Source: CAAGNP01 sp045644725
GTDB lineage: Bacteria; Bacteroidota; Bacteroidia; Bacteroidales; UBA932
Reading direction: 5' to 3'
NCBI GenBank assembly: GCA_045644725.1
Contig: JAZRHK010000166.1
Coordinates: 1 to 35,478 of the forward strand
DNA length: 35,478 nt
The notes under the pieces are model-generated. The model saw only the letters and a list, made by a program, of their open reading frames with translations, was not told where the DNA came from and ran no database searches. Shown one piece after another: positions 6,568-15,492 of this stretch. A program made the position numbers and the translations under genes. Position 1 is the first letter of the stretch, and the number at the start of each line of letters is the position of its first letter.

Positions 6568-7650
6568 ATGAAAATCTTAAGGGGTACATTTCTCATCTGC
6601 ATTTTGCTTCTGGTCCTTCACTCTTGTGGAGAGGGCCCTGTTGTCTCCCCTGAAGATCCCGAAACTGCACCGGCTCTGTTATATGCCGCCCCTGAAAACA
6701 GCGGGTTCAGGAGGGTAGGTTATTTTCCGTATTATAGGGATTTGAGTTCAGCCGGAATTCCGGACAGCACACTGCTGCGACTCGATGTGGCCTGCTTTGC
6801 ATTTGCTGAAATACAACCCGATTTTACAGTTAAGGTCCCAAGTCCAAATGAGTTCTACAATCTGGTGAGAAGGTGCAGTGAACTTGGTGTGAAAGTATTC
6901 CTGAGTTTCAATGGAGAGCACTCCATTTATGCCAGGATGGTCACCAAAAGGGGTTATAGGTCCATCTTCATAAATTCCCTTATGGAGCTTGTCCAGAGAT
7001 ACGGGCTTGACGGTATTGACAATGACTGGGAGTATCCGAGCACCAAGGATGGATCATCCAGGGGGAATCTCTACCTTATGAGGGAATTGAGCAACATCCT
7101 GCACGCCCCCGGTATGAATAAATATCTTACAGCTGCGATCACTTGCGGGAAGTATGTGGGTTCGTATTCAAATGGCATCCTTGATGAGGTCTATCCCTGT
7201 GTTGACTGGTTCAATGTGATGACATACGACGATTTCTCTACCACTGAGGCGGGAATTCACCATAGTCCGATGGAGCTCCTTAAAACAGGATACCGATACT
7301 GGGTGGAGACCAGGGGAATGCCTTCAACTAAGTTTGTGGGTGGTATCCCTATCTATGGAAGGCCTTCCGGTATGACCCAAAGCGGAACAATCCTCACTTA
7401 CAGCGGGATTATGGCACAAGGGGGAGATCCTGACGGGAATCAAGCTGAGGTGACATCTTCATCATATAATAATGGCAAGACAAAATATACGGTTTACTAC
7501 AATGGACGCCCTCTGGTAAGGGAGAAGACAAGGTTCTGTATGGACAAGGGTGTTGGTGGGATAATGTTCTGGGAGGCTGGGCAGGATACCCACGACAGGA
7601 GATCTCTGATAAAGGCGGCATACGACGAAATATTCAAGCAACAGATATGA
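6568..7650 (+). CDS. Glycoside hydrolase family 18 lipoprotein (chitinase/endoglycosidase-like)
   Basis: A 360-residue exported lipoprotein with a GH18 TIM barrel, cleaving beta-1,4 bonds next to N-acetylglucosamine (chitin, N-glycan core or peptidoglycan-like chains). The signal MKILRGTFLICILLLVLHSC has the lipidated Cys at residue 20. The barrel begins at VGYFPYYRDL; the catalytic DxxDxDxE motif reads D148-G-I-D151-N-D153-W-E155, with E155 as acid, so the active site is complete. Strand motifs VKVFLSFNG, VDWFNVMTYDD and GGIMFWEAGQD also fit. The start at 6568 is chosen because it begins the signal peptide. It overlaps the next gene by 4 nt (ATGA), implying translational coupling. Confidence 0.9.
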   Translation: MKILRGTFLICILLLVLHSCGEGPVVSPEDPETAPALLYAAPENSGFRRVGYFPYYRDLSSAGIPDSTLLRLDVACFAFAEIQPDFTVKVPSPNEFYNLVRRCSELGVKVFLSFNGEHSIYARMVTKRGYRSIFINSLMELVQRYGLDGIDNDWEYPSTKDGSSRGNLYLMRELSNILHAPGMNKYLTAAITCGKYVGSYSNGILDEVYPCVDWFNVMTYDDFSTTEAGIHHSPMELLKTGYRYWVETRGMPSTKFVGGIPIYGRPSGMTQSGTILTYSGIMAQGGDPDGNQAEVTSSSYNNGKTKYTVYYNGRPLVREKTRFCMDKGVGGIMFWEAGQDTHDRRSLIKAAYDEIFKQQI

Positions 7651-9200
7651 AAAAACTAACAGTTATCCTGGCTCTGCTCCTGGCAGCAATGGCAACAGCT
7701 CAGGGACAGATCAGATTCAATTCCGATTTTGAGAGTGGAGCTATAGGTGAGGTCATTCATCTTGATTCCACTACATTTGTGATGATGCAGGAGGACACCG
7801 TTTCATTGCACTCTTTTGTGATAAAAGGTTCCTATGATCCCAAGAACCCTGTTGATACAGCCTTGGCTCCCAGTCCTAGATGGTTCTATTTCCAGATGAC
7901 AGGAGTCAAGGACAAACTTATTTATCTCAATTTCGAGAATACAGATCCACTGAGACCCCTCTACTCCTATGATAACGTGACCTGGGAGAGGCTTGCCCCT
8001 TGTGAGGCTGCTTTCAGGAAGGTGTCGAAAAGGTTTGAACATGATACCGTATATTTGGCATATTATCAGCCTTACACATACTCCTACCTTCAGAAAAGAC
8101 TTCAGGACTGGGGTAGCCATGATTGGGTGAAAATAGACTCCATCGGCCACTCATTTGAGAACCGTGCCATTTACATGATGCATGTAACTGATAGCAATAT
8201 CCCTGCAGAGGGGAAGAAAAAGGTTTGGCTGCATGCACGCCAGCACCCTTCAGAGAGTCCCGCTTCGTGGCTGACAGACGGATTTATCTCTGCACTGGTG
8301 GCTGATACCCCTGAGGGGGCAGCACTCCGCAGGCAGATAGATGCATACATTATCCCCCAAACCAACCCTGACGGCGTAGCCAATGGCCTTTCGCGCAGCA
8401 ATATTACAGGGGTGAACCAGGAGATCAACTTTGCCCGCACTGCAGACAGCACTGTGGTGGAGGTGCAGTATATAAAGGATATCATTGAGAAACTCAATGG
8501 AGAAGGCATTTTTGATGTTGCACTCAATATCCATTCTCAAGTGGCAAACCATGCGTCATATTGGCTTCATAGAGCCAAAGGTACCTCAAAGGATTTCCTC
8601 CGCAGAGAGCTTGTTTTGGCAGATTTGACAGCTTCGCTCAATGATTACATATGTCCTGAGGATATGCAGTTTTCAAATCTTGCAGCACGTTATCCTGAGG
8701 GGTGGTTCTGGAACCTTGCGGGTGAGAAGACTCTGGCTGTGACTTTTGAAACGTCGTATACTTGCTATTCAAAGAATTTCAATGGTCCATGGCTCGATTC
8801 ATTGAATCTTCGCGACTTTGGTGAGAGGCTCCTTATGGCAACTGCCGAATCGATGGCACTCTCAGTTCCCGGCAGGGTAATAGTACTTCCCCCTGCGAAG
8901 GTGTCTCCCAAGTTCGAGGCTGTGTCGGTGGAGGAATTGACATATATGGGCGATGTGGCATGGAGGGCTGTGAAGCCTAATGCTGTGGTGAAATACAGTG
9001 CAGAGATGCTGGAAGCAGGCGATTATGATGTGTATGAGTATGTCTCAGCACCTAATGATGAGAAGCAGTGCAAAGGGGAGAGGGGCTGGAAGCTGATAGG
9101 GAGCCATGCCCAGAAACAATCCGGAAAATTGAAATTCAAACATAAAATATCTGAAAAGGGTGGCGTCGCCGGTGCCCTTCTTTTCCTTAAAACCAAATAG
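7647..9200 (+). CDS. Exported M14 zinc carboxypeptidase
   Basis: A 517-residue secreted metallopeptidase of family M14. It has a type I signal (MKKLTVILALLLAAMATAQG), an N-terminal beta-rich domain (about 20-150), the M14 domain (about 155-390) and a C-terminal beta-rich tail. The zinc ligands are visible: H200-P-S-E203 (HxxE) and H296 in the NIHSQ motif, with the catalytic Glu at E368 in TFETSYT. PQTNPDGVANGLSR is the usual substrate-pocket segment. It would release C-terminal residues from peptides or peptidoglycan stems in the periplasm. Its start codon overlaps the GH18 stop, and it ends 2 nt before the serine hydrolase gene. Confidence 0.92.
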   Translation: MKKLTVILALLLAAMATAQGQIRFNSDFESGAIGEVIHLDSTTFVMMQEDTVSLHSFVIKGSYDPKNPVDTALAPSPRWFYFQMTGVKDKLIYLNFENTDPLRPLYSYDNVTWERLAPCEAAFRKVSKRFEHDTVYLAYYQPYTYSYLQKRLQDWGSHDWVKIDSIGHSFENRAIYMMHVTDSNIPAEGKKKVWLHARQHPSESPASWLTDGFISALVADTPEGAALRRQIDAYIIPQTNPDGVANGLSRSNITGVNQEINFARTADSTVVEVQYIKDIIEKLNGEGIFDVALNIHSQVANHASYWLHRAKGTSKDFLRRELVLADLTASLNDYICPEDMQFSNLAARYPEGWFWNLAGEKTLAVTFETSYTCYSKNFNGPWLDSLNLRDFGERLLMATAESMALSVPGRVIVLPPAKVSPKFEAVSVEELTYMGDVAWRAVKPNAVVKYSAEMLEAGDYDVYEYVSAPNDEKQCKGERGWKLIGSHAQKQSGKLKFKHKISEKGGVAGALLFLKTK

Positions 9201-9202
9201 AT

Positions 9203-10600
9203 ATGAAAAGAAAATTATTGTATTTCCTTACAGTCTTGGTACTTGTATGGAGCTGTTCTGGGGGTAACGATCCTATTGTCCCTACCTATAACAACACCAT
9301 CAAATCATTCGAGATATTGTCTTCATTGAACAATATGAAATCTGATGGATTGGTGGTAAAGATTGATGATTTCATTTATGTGACTCTCGATGAAGGTGTC
9401 AGTCTTGCATCCGTTATCCCTTCCATTGAATCTGGTGAGGGAACTACTTTCTATATCGATGATAAGCCAGTGGATTCTGGTGTGACATCTGTGGATTTGA
9501 CCAATACCGCAAAACTTGCTTTAGTGTCAGAGGATGGTGAAGCCAATATATATTATATATGTGCTAAAAATGGGGACAAGATTATAGATAATGTGGTCTA
9601 TAAGCTTATGAAGCAATATGATATTCCTGGAATCTCTATTTCTGCGACCAAGAATGAGACTCTCAAGTATTCATACGGCTACGGTTTTGCAAATGTGGAG
9701 GAGATGGAGAGAACAACATCCCAACACCTTTTCAGATTGGCGAGTGTATCCAAAACGCAGACATCCATAGCCATTATGACCCTGGTAGAGAGAGGACAGC
9801 TTGAGCTTTCAGACCGTCTGTTCGGTGTGGGTGGCATATTTGAGGAGGAGATTGGCACAGAGGGATTGGTTGCCAATGCTGAGCAAGTGACCATCAAGCA
9901 CCTTTTGGAGCATACAAGCGGTTGGAGTGGTGAGCATATCTTTACAGAATCCGGAAGTCTTTCAGGCAGCGATGTGCTCAAGAGGATGAACCATGTTGTG
10001 CACAATATTCCCATGACGCACCCTTTGGGCACCAAATATGATTATTACAACATGGGATTTGGCCTCCTTGGTTGCGTTATAGAGAAGATATCAGGTATGG
10101 GCTACGAGGAGTTTATGCAGAAGGAGATCTATGCCCCACTTGGAGTAAAGGATATATGGGTAGGAAAGGACCTTGCAGGGAGGAGGAAAAACGAGTGTGT
10201 GTATTACTCTCAGGATGGCAAAAACGGCTATAGCAATAATATGTATCTTATCAGGTCTCTTGGTGGTCTCATTGCCTCTACAGAAGATCTTATGAAGGTG
10301 GTTTCTGGAGTGGACTACGGTGAAGTGGTTCCGGATATCCTCAAGCCTGAAACATTGGATCTTATGTATACTCCATCATCGGCATATAACAGATATGCGC
10401 TTGGCTGGAGGGTGAATTATCCTGATTTCCCTCATTGGTCAAGTTATCATGGCGGTACACTTGCCGGAACAGGTACACTTCTGGTCAGGGATAAGAGCAG
10501 AGATGCTGCCGCAGTAATTCTTTGCAACTCGAGAAGTTACAAGGATGGTTTTGATGACAGGATGTACGAAATTCTGGACCTGATAATGGAGCGTATCTAG
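9203..10600 (+). CDS. Serine beta-lactamase-type hydrolase lipoprotein (family S12)
   Basis: A 465-residue lipoprotein (lipobox VWSC, Cys 18) of the class C beta-lactamase / D,D-peptidase fold. The catalytic triad motifs are all present: S181-V-S-K184 (SxxK), Y281-Y-N283 (YxN) and H416-G-G (the KTG-equivalent HxG). An N-terminal beta-sandwich of about 90 residues precedes the catalytic domain, resembling the DUF5018-type modules of Bacteroidota surface proteins. It may act as a D-aminopeptidase, esterase or carboxypeptidase; true beta-lactamase activity cannot be judged. It is the last gene of the GH18-M14-S12 operon and shares the CTAG stop site with the convergent DUF2490 gene. Confidence 0.9.
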   Translation: MKRKLLYFLTVLVLVWSCSGGNDPIVPTYNNTIKSFEILSSLNNMKSDGLVVKIDDFIYVTLDEGVSLASVIPSIESGEGTTFYIDDKPVDSGVTSVDLTNTAKLALVSEDGEANIYYICAKNGDKIIDNVVYKLMKQYDIPGISISATKNETLKYSYGYGFANVEEMERTTSQHLFRLASVSKTQTSIAIMTLVERGQLELSDRLFGVGGIFEEEIGTEGLVANAEQVTIKHLLEHTSGWSGEHIFTESGSLSGSDVLKRMNHVVHNIPMTHPLGTKYDYYNMGFGLLGCVIEKISGMGYEEFMQKEIYAPLGVKDIWVGKDLAGRRKNECVYYSQDGKNGYSNNMYLIRSLGGLIASTEDLMKVVSGVDYGEVVPDILKPETLDLMYTPSSAYNRYALGWRVNYPDFPHWSSYHGGTLAGTGTLLVRDKSRDAAAVILCNSRSYKDGFDDRMYEILDLIMERI

Positions 10601-11256
10601 AACTTATAATAGTAATTCAGACCTAGTACCCACTGATTGGGTGTTAGTATCTGATTGTAATTGCGGGCATAACGACCATACATTTGTAGGTCGTTATGCT
10701 TGTTTATGGAGATTGTGGTTCCCGCTTCATATCTAACCTCTTTCAGACCTTTGAGCTGATTGAACAGGAAAAGGTGAGGCTCGCACGATATGTAAGGTTT
10801 GAATATAGAGTTGGGTATTGAATATTGTGCCTTGATTTCAGACCTCAACAGGATGACTGATTCTTTGAGGGCAAAGGTCTGCTGGAACCTCTCCCTTATT
10901 GAGAAAGTAAAATTTGAATGGGAGAGATTGCCGGATGCATCTATCCAATACCTGTGGCTGGTAATCAGGGATACTGGCTCTGAGGCAGGCTTGAAGATTA
11001 AGGCATAACCGACAGCCATATTGAAATTTTTGTGGAATTTATATCCGAATGAAGTGTTGAATCTGAATACATCAATATTGGATGAGTTGTCTTTGGTCCT
11101 CACCTCCAGATCTGAAGTATTTGATAGATTTTCAATTATATTGAATTTGACGCCCCCCTTTGCCCTTATCCTAAAATCACTGCTTTGGGCAAAACTGGTG
11201 CAGTGAAACATGGGCAGAAATATAAGGGATGTGAGTAATATTTTAATTATTTTCAT
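10597..11256 (-). CDS. DUF2490 outer-membrane beta-barrel-like protein
   Basis: A 219-residue exported protein with a type I signal peptide ending near SFAQ and alternating hydrophobic/polar beta-strands ending in YYYKF, whose C-terminal Phe is typical of outer-membrane barrels. The pattern of DLEVRTKDNSSNIDVFRFNTSFGYKFHKN, a central IRERFQQTF and the C-terminal QWVLGLNYYYKF fits the DUF2490 family, whose function is unknown. It overlaps the convergent serine hydrolase gene by 4 nt: the palindrome CTAG supplies the TAG stop of both. The promoter box lies 20 nt upstream of the ATG. Confidence 0.8.
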   Translation of the reverse strand: MKIIKILLTSLIFLPMFHCTSFAQSSDFRIRAKGGVKFNIIENLSNTSDLEVRTKDNSSNIDVFRFNTSFGYKFHKNFNMAVGYALIFKPASEPVSLITSHRYWIDASGNLSHSNFTFSIRERFQQTFALKESVILLRSEIKAQYSIPNSIFKPYISCEPHLFLFNQLKGLKEVRYEAGTTISINKHNDLQMYGRYARNYNQILTPNQWVLGLNYYYKF

Positions 11257-11276
11257 AATTCATTTGTTTATAGTTG

Positions 11277-11284
11277 CAAATATA
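11277..11284 (-). promoter_or_regulatory. -7 box for the DUF2490 gene
   Basis: TATATTTG on the minus strand, a perfect TAnnTTTG match 20 nt upstream of the ATG at 11256. It shares the 154-bp divergent intergenic space with the acyl-CoA synthetase promoter. Confidence 0.65.
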
Positions 11285-11372
11285 ATGAATTTGGATTGTC
11301 GAAAGGTAATCTAATTGTCTCGCATTTTCTCCAATATTTTGTCAATTTGTATCAATTAGTAAATGTGTGTAC

Positions 11373-11380
11373 TATATTTG
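11373..11380 (+). promoter_or_regulatory. -7 box for the acyl-CoA synthetase gene
   Basis: TATATTTG, a perfect TAnnTTTG match, 30 nt before the ATG at 11411. TTTG at 11346-11349 is a possible -33 element with 23-nt spacing. Confidence 0.65.
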
Positions 11381-11410
11381 TGAGAAATTAGATACTAAAA
11401 CCAGAATTAT

Positions 11411-13054
11411 ATGCAACACTATTATTCCAGATTGGAGACACAGATAAAGGCCAATTGGGACCTGAAAGCTTTGTGCAATTATAAAGGCGAGCACTTTACA
11501 TTTGGTCAGTTGGCAACCCAAATTGCCAAATTTCACCTTTTCTTTGAGAGTGCAGGTGTGAAAAAGGGCGAAAGAGTGGCAATCTGTGCCAAAAATACCG
11601 CCCGTTGGGGTATGGCCTTCTTTGCTTCGGGAACATATGGTACAGTTACTGTTCCTATTCTTGTGGATTTTCACCCCGATAGCGTCAATGGACTTGTTAA
11701 CCACTCGGAGAGTGTTGTGTTGTTTACTGATGATGATGTGTGGGCAAAACTTGACATTAACAAGATGCCTACCGTAAAAACAGTTATTTCTACCCAGACT
11801 TACTCACTTTTGTATTCTGCTACAGAAGAGCTTAAGAATCTGTATGAAACTCTTGATGCTGCTTTTGCTGGGAAATACCCTAATGGTTATGGTCCTGAGC
11901 ATGTTTCATTTCCTAAGGACAATCTTAAGGACCTGGCTATCATCAACTATACTTCAGGAAGTACCGGAGCACCCAAGGGGGTTATGCTCCGTCATGAGTG
12001 CTTGAGTGCAAATGCTGATTTCGGTCAGAGATGGCTCCAGTCGTTCCCTGGAGAGAATATTGTATCAATGCTCCCTATGGCCCACATGTATGGTATGATG
12101 TTCGAACTTATATATCCTTTGTGCGGAGGTTCGACTGTCTACTATCTTGGCAAGACACCTACTCCAGCAGTTCTTCTCGGGGCGATGGCAGAGGTCAAAC
12201 CATACCTTTTGATTACCGTTCCACTTGTGCTGGAGAAAGTATTCAAAGGTAAAGTTCAGCCTATACTCAATAAACCTGTAATGAAAGTGATTACAGCTAT
12301 TCCTGGTTTGAATCAGATTATTTTCAAAAAAATACGCACCACACTTCTCAATGCTTTCGGTGGAAATCTCCGCTCTATAATTATGGGTGGTGCAGCCCTC
12401 AATCCTGATGTTGAGAAATGGTTCAAGAAGTTCAAGATGCCATTCACTGTAGGTTACGGTATGACAGAGGCCGCCCCTCTATTGGCATATGAGCCTTGGA
12501 CAACCTTCGTTCCCCATTCATGCGGTAAAGCGATTGATTGTGTAGAGATCAGGATAGATTCAGAGGATCCTTACAATGTGGTGGGACAGATTCAGGCTAA
12601 AGGTGTAAGCATTATGAGCGGATACTATAAGAATGAAGAGGCGACAAAGGCAGCATTTACTGAGGATGGTTGGATGAATACCGGTGACCTCGGAGTTATG
12701 GATAAGGCTGGAAATATTTTTATCCGTGGCAGAAGCAAGAATATGATTCTTACTTCAAATGGTCAGAATATCTATCCTGAGGAGATCGAGGCAGTATGCA
12801 ATAACCAGCCATATGTAGTAGAATCTGTAGTGGTGGACAGAAAAGGTGTATTGGTGGCGTTGCTCTATATGGATAAGGATAAAATGAAAGCTGACGGTAT
12901 TGAAGGGGAAGCTGTAGAGGCAAAACTCAATGAGATCAGAAGTACTGTAAATAAGGAAATGCCTTCTTACAGCAAAGTGGGCAAGATTGAAGTGATGGAT
13001 CAGCCATTCGAGAAGACCCCCAAAATGAGTATCAAAAGGTTTTTATATTCATAA
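11411..13054 (+). CDS. AMP-forming acyl-CoA synthetase / ligase
   Basis: A 547-residue adenylate-forming enzyme of the long-chain fatty-acid-CoA ligase type, activating a carboxylic acid with ATP and joining it to CoA. The P-loop YTSGSTGAPKGV starts at residue 180; the A5 motif GYGMTEAAPL starts at about 348; NTGDLGVMDKAGNIFIRGRSKNMI contains the A7/A8 hinge; NGQNIYPEEIE follows; and the terminal catalytic Lys lies in the KTPKMSIKRF stretch. The order and length are normal for the family. It is probably a single-gene unit, with its own promoter and an intrinsic terminator right after the stop. Fatty-acid activation for membrane lipid synthesis is the likely role; the chain length is unknown. 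Confidence 0.93.
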   Translation: MQHYYSRLETQIKANWDLKALCNYKGEHFTFGQLATQIAKFHLFFESAGVKKGERVAICAKNTARWGMAFFASGTYGTVTVPILVDFHPDSVNGLVNHSESVVLFTDDDVWAKLDINKMPTVKTVISTQTYSLLYSATEELKNLYETLDAAFAGKYPNGYGPEHVSFPKDNLKDLAIINYTSGSTGAPKGVMLRHECLSANADFGQRWLQSFPGENIVSMLPMAHMYGMMFELIYPLCGGSTVYYLGKTPTPAVLLGAMAEVKPYLLITVPLVLEKVFKGKVQPILNKPVMKVITAIPGLNQIIFKKIRTTLLNAFGGNLRSIIMGGAALNPDVEKWFKKFKMPFTVGYGMTEAAPLLAYEPWTTFVPHSCGKAIDCVEIRIDSEDPYNVVGQIQAKGVSIMSGYYKNEEATKAAFTEDGWMNTGDLGVMDKAGNIFIRGRSKNMILTSNGQNIYPEEIEAVCNNQPYVVESVVVDRKGVLVALLYMDKDKMKADGIEGEAVEAKLNEIRSTVNKEMPSYSKVGKIEVMDQPFEKTPKMSIKRFLYS

Positions 13055-13082
13055 GCAGTTGTTTTTAATGGTGAAAGAGTAT

Positions 13083-13114
13083 ATCCCGCGACTCAGTCGT
13101 GGGATCTCTTTTTT
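13083..13114 (+). terminator. Intrinsic terminator after the acyl-CoA synthetase
   Basis: ATCCCGCG (13083-13090) pairs with CGTGGGAT (13098-13105), with one G-T pair; two more pairs can form inside the 7-nt loop. CTCTTTTTT follows. The next gene's promoter starts 3 nt later. Confidence 0.8.
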
Positions 13115-13117
13115 CAG

Positions 13118-13125
13118 TATATTTG
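13118..13125 (+). promoter_or_regulatory. -7 box for the AraC-type regulator
   Basis: TATATTTG, a perfect TAnnTTTG match, ends 4 nt before the first ATG (13130) and 49 nt before a second in-frame ATG (13175). It immediately follows the upstream terminator. Confidence 0.6.
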
Positions 13126-13129
13126 TGCT

Positions 13130-14044
13130 ATGAACCAACTTTACGCCACTATAACCATTCTTCAACTCAAGAAGATGTTTGATATAGCCTCCATAAAGAG
13201 TATCGGTGAGGATTTCTTTATAGGGGATTTGCACTACAAGGAGAAGACGTCTCTACCTTTTTTTAACAATGTTCCTACAAGAATTGATGGTTATGTGGGT
13301 CTTTTCTGTGTTTCAGGAAACTTGACTCTTTCAGCCGATCTCAAAGAGTATAGGGTTACGAGAAATACTTTCTCGGTCATTACGCCAGGAAATATAGTCA
13401 GGATGGTAGATAATGACCCTAAGGATGGTTGCCATCTGATAGCAGTGGTGATATCATCCAAATATATGGCAAAAATGAGGTTTGATATGGGGGCGTTTTT
13501 CAATCAGGCCATATCACCTGTAGCTTATCCTACTATCCAATTGAACAGAACGGAGGTTGTTCTGGCAATGAGGTATTATAGTCTTATAAAAAGGGTGATA
13601 GATTCCAACAGGCCTTATGTGGCTGAGAGTATTATGTCATTGTGTACCTCTCTGGTGTATGAAGTGGCCGGCTCATGGAGCGGAAGAAAGAGAGAGATTA
13701 TAGGAGATATGGATGATGCCAAATCCAGAAACAAGGTTTTGTATGACCGTTTTATCAGACTTGTGGCAAAGTACCATATAAGGGACAGAAGTGTTCAGTT
13801 TTATGCTGACAAATTGTGTATATCCACTAAATATCTGGCAAAAGTGGTAAAGATAGCCAGTGGTCAGACACCTTCATACTGGATAGATTCGTATGTGGTG
13901 CTGGAAGCGCAGAACCTTCTCCGCTACAGTACAGATACCATCAAGCAAATTGTCTATAAGCTCAATTTTACAAACCAGTCTGTTTTTCAGAAATTCTTTA
14001 AAGCCCACACCGGTGTCACTCCACTGGAGTACAGGAAAAGGTAG
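13130..14044 (+). CDS. AraC-family transcriptional regulator
   Basis: A 304-residue cytoplasmic regulator with an N-terminal ligand/dimerisation domain (about 20-190) and a C-terminal AraC double helix-turn-helix (about 205-304). The C-terminus is diagnostic: FYADKLCISTKYLAKVVKIASG is the first HTH, and IKQIVYKLNFTNQSVFQKFFKAHTGVTPLEYRKR is the second HTH with the family signature. The start is ambiguous: ATG 13130 lies 4 nt after the -7 box and would give a leaderless message, while ATG 13175 (MFDIASIKS) would give a normal leader and lose 15 poorly conserved residues. Its target is not shown by the sequence; the surface-protein operon starting 1.5 kb downstream is one candidate. Confidence 0.92.
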   Translation: MNQLYATITILQLKKMFDIASIKSIGEDFFIGDLHYKEKTSLPFFNNVPTRIDGYVGLFCVSGNLTLSADLKEYRVTRNTFSVITPGNIVRMVDNDPKDGCHLIAVVISSKYMAKMRFDMGAFFNQAISPVAYPTIQLNRTEVVLAMRYYSLIKRVIDSNRPYVAESIMSLCTSLVYEVAGSWSGRKREIIGDMDDAKSRNKVLYDRFIRLVAKYHIRDRSVQFYADKLCISTKYLAKVVKIASGQTPSYWIDSYVVLEAQNLLRYSTDTIKQIVYKLNFTNQSVFQKFFKAHTGVTPLEYRKR

Positions 14045-14052
14045 AGGGCAGG

Positions 14053-15420
14053 TTATCTCCCGATAACTATTATTCTGAAACTGTATCTGAGATTGTGGTA
14101 TAGGGATTCTACTGTAATGGTCGAACTCCCTGCATTCAGGCATTTTATGAGCGTGCCGTCAATTTCTGCTGTTTGTGGATTGGATGAAAAGTATACTATG
14201 TCATCCATATAAGAGTTTTCAGGATCCAAAATCACACTTAAAGCAATACTCTCTCCCGAATACCTGACAGCAGTATTGTTTTCAGTCATATTCTGATTTC
14301 CCAGCATTACTGTCATCCCTTTGGCAACAAGTTTAATCCTGATGAGGATATCTGCCTTCAGCTGGTGCTGTGCGTTTTTCGCAGTCACTGTGACTTCGCC
14401 ATTGTTGAGGATGGCTACTTTTCCCTCCTGGTCAACTTTTGCGATATCAGGGTGGCTGGAACTCCAGACTAAAGCAGTGTCTGTCATGTCTGTGAAGATG
14501 GGGTGAAGGAGAATCGTGTCGTTGGAGGATACGTCCAGAATCTCCCCCTCTTTGAAAGCCAGTGCGGGGTGGTCGATCTTTTTGCCTTGCACGACATGAA
14601 GAGTATTGTATATGGAGGTATCCTCTTTGCACACCAGTTTTATTTTTCCCACTCTTTCAATATATTCGGTGTTTCTGAGAATCTCAAGTGAAACTCTCCT
14701 GGATATTGTGTCGTGGTTTACCGTCCTTATCCAAGGGGTGCGGTTATCTATATATACATTGCTGTTTGTCAAGTATAGTACAGAGACGTCAGTTTCGTCT
14801 CCATTCACTTTGATGGTGTCCCTCTCTGTTTTTATGAATGGTTTTGCCAGCCTGGTCACCGTTACATTTGCTTCCTTCCCATTTGAACAGAAGGTTATAT
14901 TGCCGGACTTAGGCTCTGTCGCTTCTGATTCAAGGATTTTAACTGTTACACTATGTGGGCCCGAGCCGTTGGTGGGGCTCGTTTCTATCCAGTCGCTTTT
15001 TTCCAGGATGGTCCAATCTGAAAAGCTCCTTACATTGATGATGGCAGTCCCCCCCTTGTATGGAAAAGTGATATTTGCCGGTGATACTGAAAAGTGATTG
15101 GATGGTTCCTGGGTTACATGGAGTTTTGTGCCTGCTGTGCCGCATATGAAGGTTAATGTGTCTTCGCGGAAGAGGCTGTCATTTGGTGGCGCTATAATTA
15201 CATAGTTGTGGTCTGATGTAATATATGACCTTATCCATTGGTTTGTGCTCTCCACTTGCCAGTCTGAAGTGGCAGTAACCTTTACGGGTGTCTCTCCCCC
15301 CTGTTGCTCAAAATGCAATTCAGATACGGATAGCTCAATTTTGTCTCTTCTGTGCATGTGGGTACATGATGCAACCATCAGGTAGAGAAGTAGAGTGAGA
15401 AATTTTGAATATCTGGACAT
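14053..15420 (-). CDS. BACON and Ig-like (Big_2) domain lipoprotein
   Basis: A 455-residue surface lipoprotein (lipobox VASC, Cys 19) made of tandem beta-sandwiches. Residues about 28-195 hold two BACON domains, recognised by the SDWQVES...WI and SDWTILEKSDWIETSP patterns and strand-final V-T-x-x (LHVTQEP, ANVTVTRL). A third, diverged repeat (about 195-285) has PWIRTV and ends LHVVQGKK. The C-terminal part (about 290-455) carries two bacterial Ig-like group 2 repeats: WSSSHPDIAKVDQEGKVAILNNGEVTVTA and YFSSNPQTAEIDGTLIKCLNAGSSTITV. BACON domains are thought to bind glycoproteins or mucin. No catalytic domain is present. The gene is divergent from the DUF4493 operon and convergent with the AraC gene, 8 nt away. 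Confidence 0.85.
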   Translation of the reverse strand: MSRYSKFLTLLLYLMVASCTHMHRRDKIELSVSELHFEQQGGETPVKVTATSDWQVESTNQWIRSYITSDHNYVIIAPPNDSLFREDTLTFICGTAGTKLHVTQEPSNHFSVSPANITFPYKGGTAIINVRSFSDWTILEKSDWIETSPTNGSGPHSVTVKILESEATEPKSGNITFCSNGKEANVTVTRLAKPFIKTERDTIKVNGDETDVSVLYLTNSNVYIDNRTPWIRTVNHDTISRRVSLEILRNTEYIERVGKIKLVCKEDTSIYNTLHVVQGKKIDHPALAFKEGEILDVSSNDTILLHPIFTDMTDTALVWSSSHPDIAKVDQEGKVAILNNGEVTVTAKNAQHQLKADILIRIKLVAKGMTVMLGNQNMTENNTAVRYSGESIALSVILDPENSYMDDIVYFSSNPQTAEIDGTLIKCLNAGSSTITVESLYHNLRYSFRIIVIGR

Positions 15421-15444
15421 ACAGGCAGCACTTCAAATTATGTC

Positions 15445-15452
15445 CAAATGTA
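15445..15452 (-). promoter_or_regulatory. -7 box for the BACON lipoprotein
   Basis: TACATTTG on the minus strand, a perfect TAnnTTTG match, 24 nt upstream of the ATG at 15420. Only about 20 bp separate it from the -33 element of the divergent operon, so shared regulation is possible. Confidence 0.6.
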
Positions 15453-15464
15453 GTGAAAAATGCA

Positions 15465-15492
15465 GAAAACTTATTGACTTTTGTAAGTTTTC
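15465..15492. promoter_or_regulatory. 9-bp dyad over the DUF4493 operon promoter (candidate operator)
   Basis: GAAAACTTA (15465-15473) and TAAGTTTTC (15484-15492) are perfect inverted repeats with a 10-nt spacer. The dyad fills the space between the TTG -33 element (15474-15476, inside the spacer) and the -7 box (from 15494), the position expected for a repressor operator or an activator site. It is not followed by a T-run in the plus direction. Confidence 0.5.
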
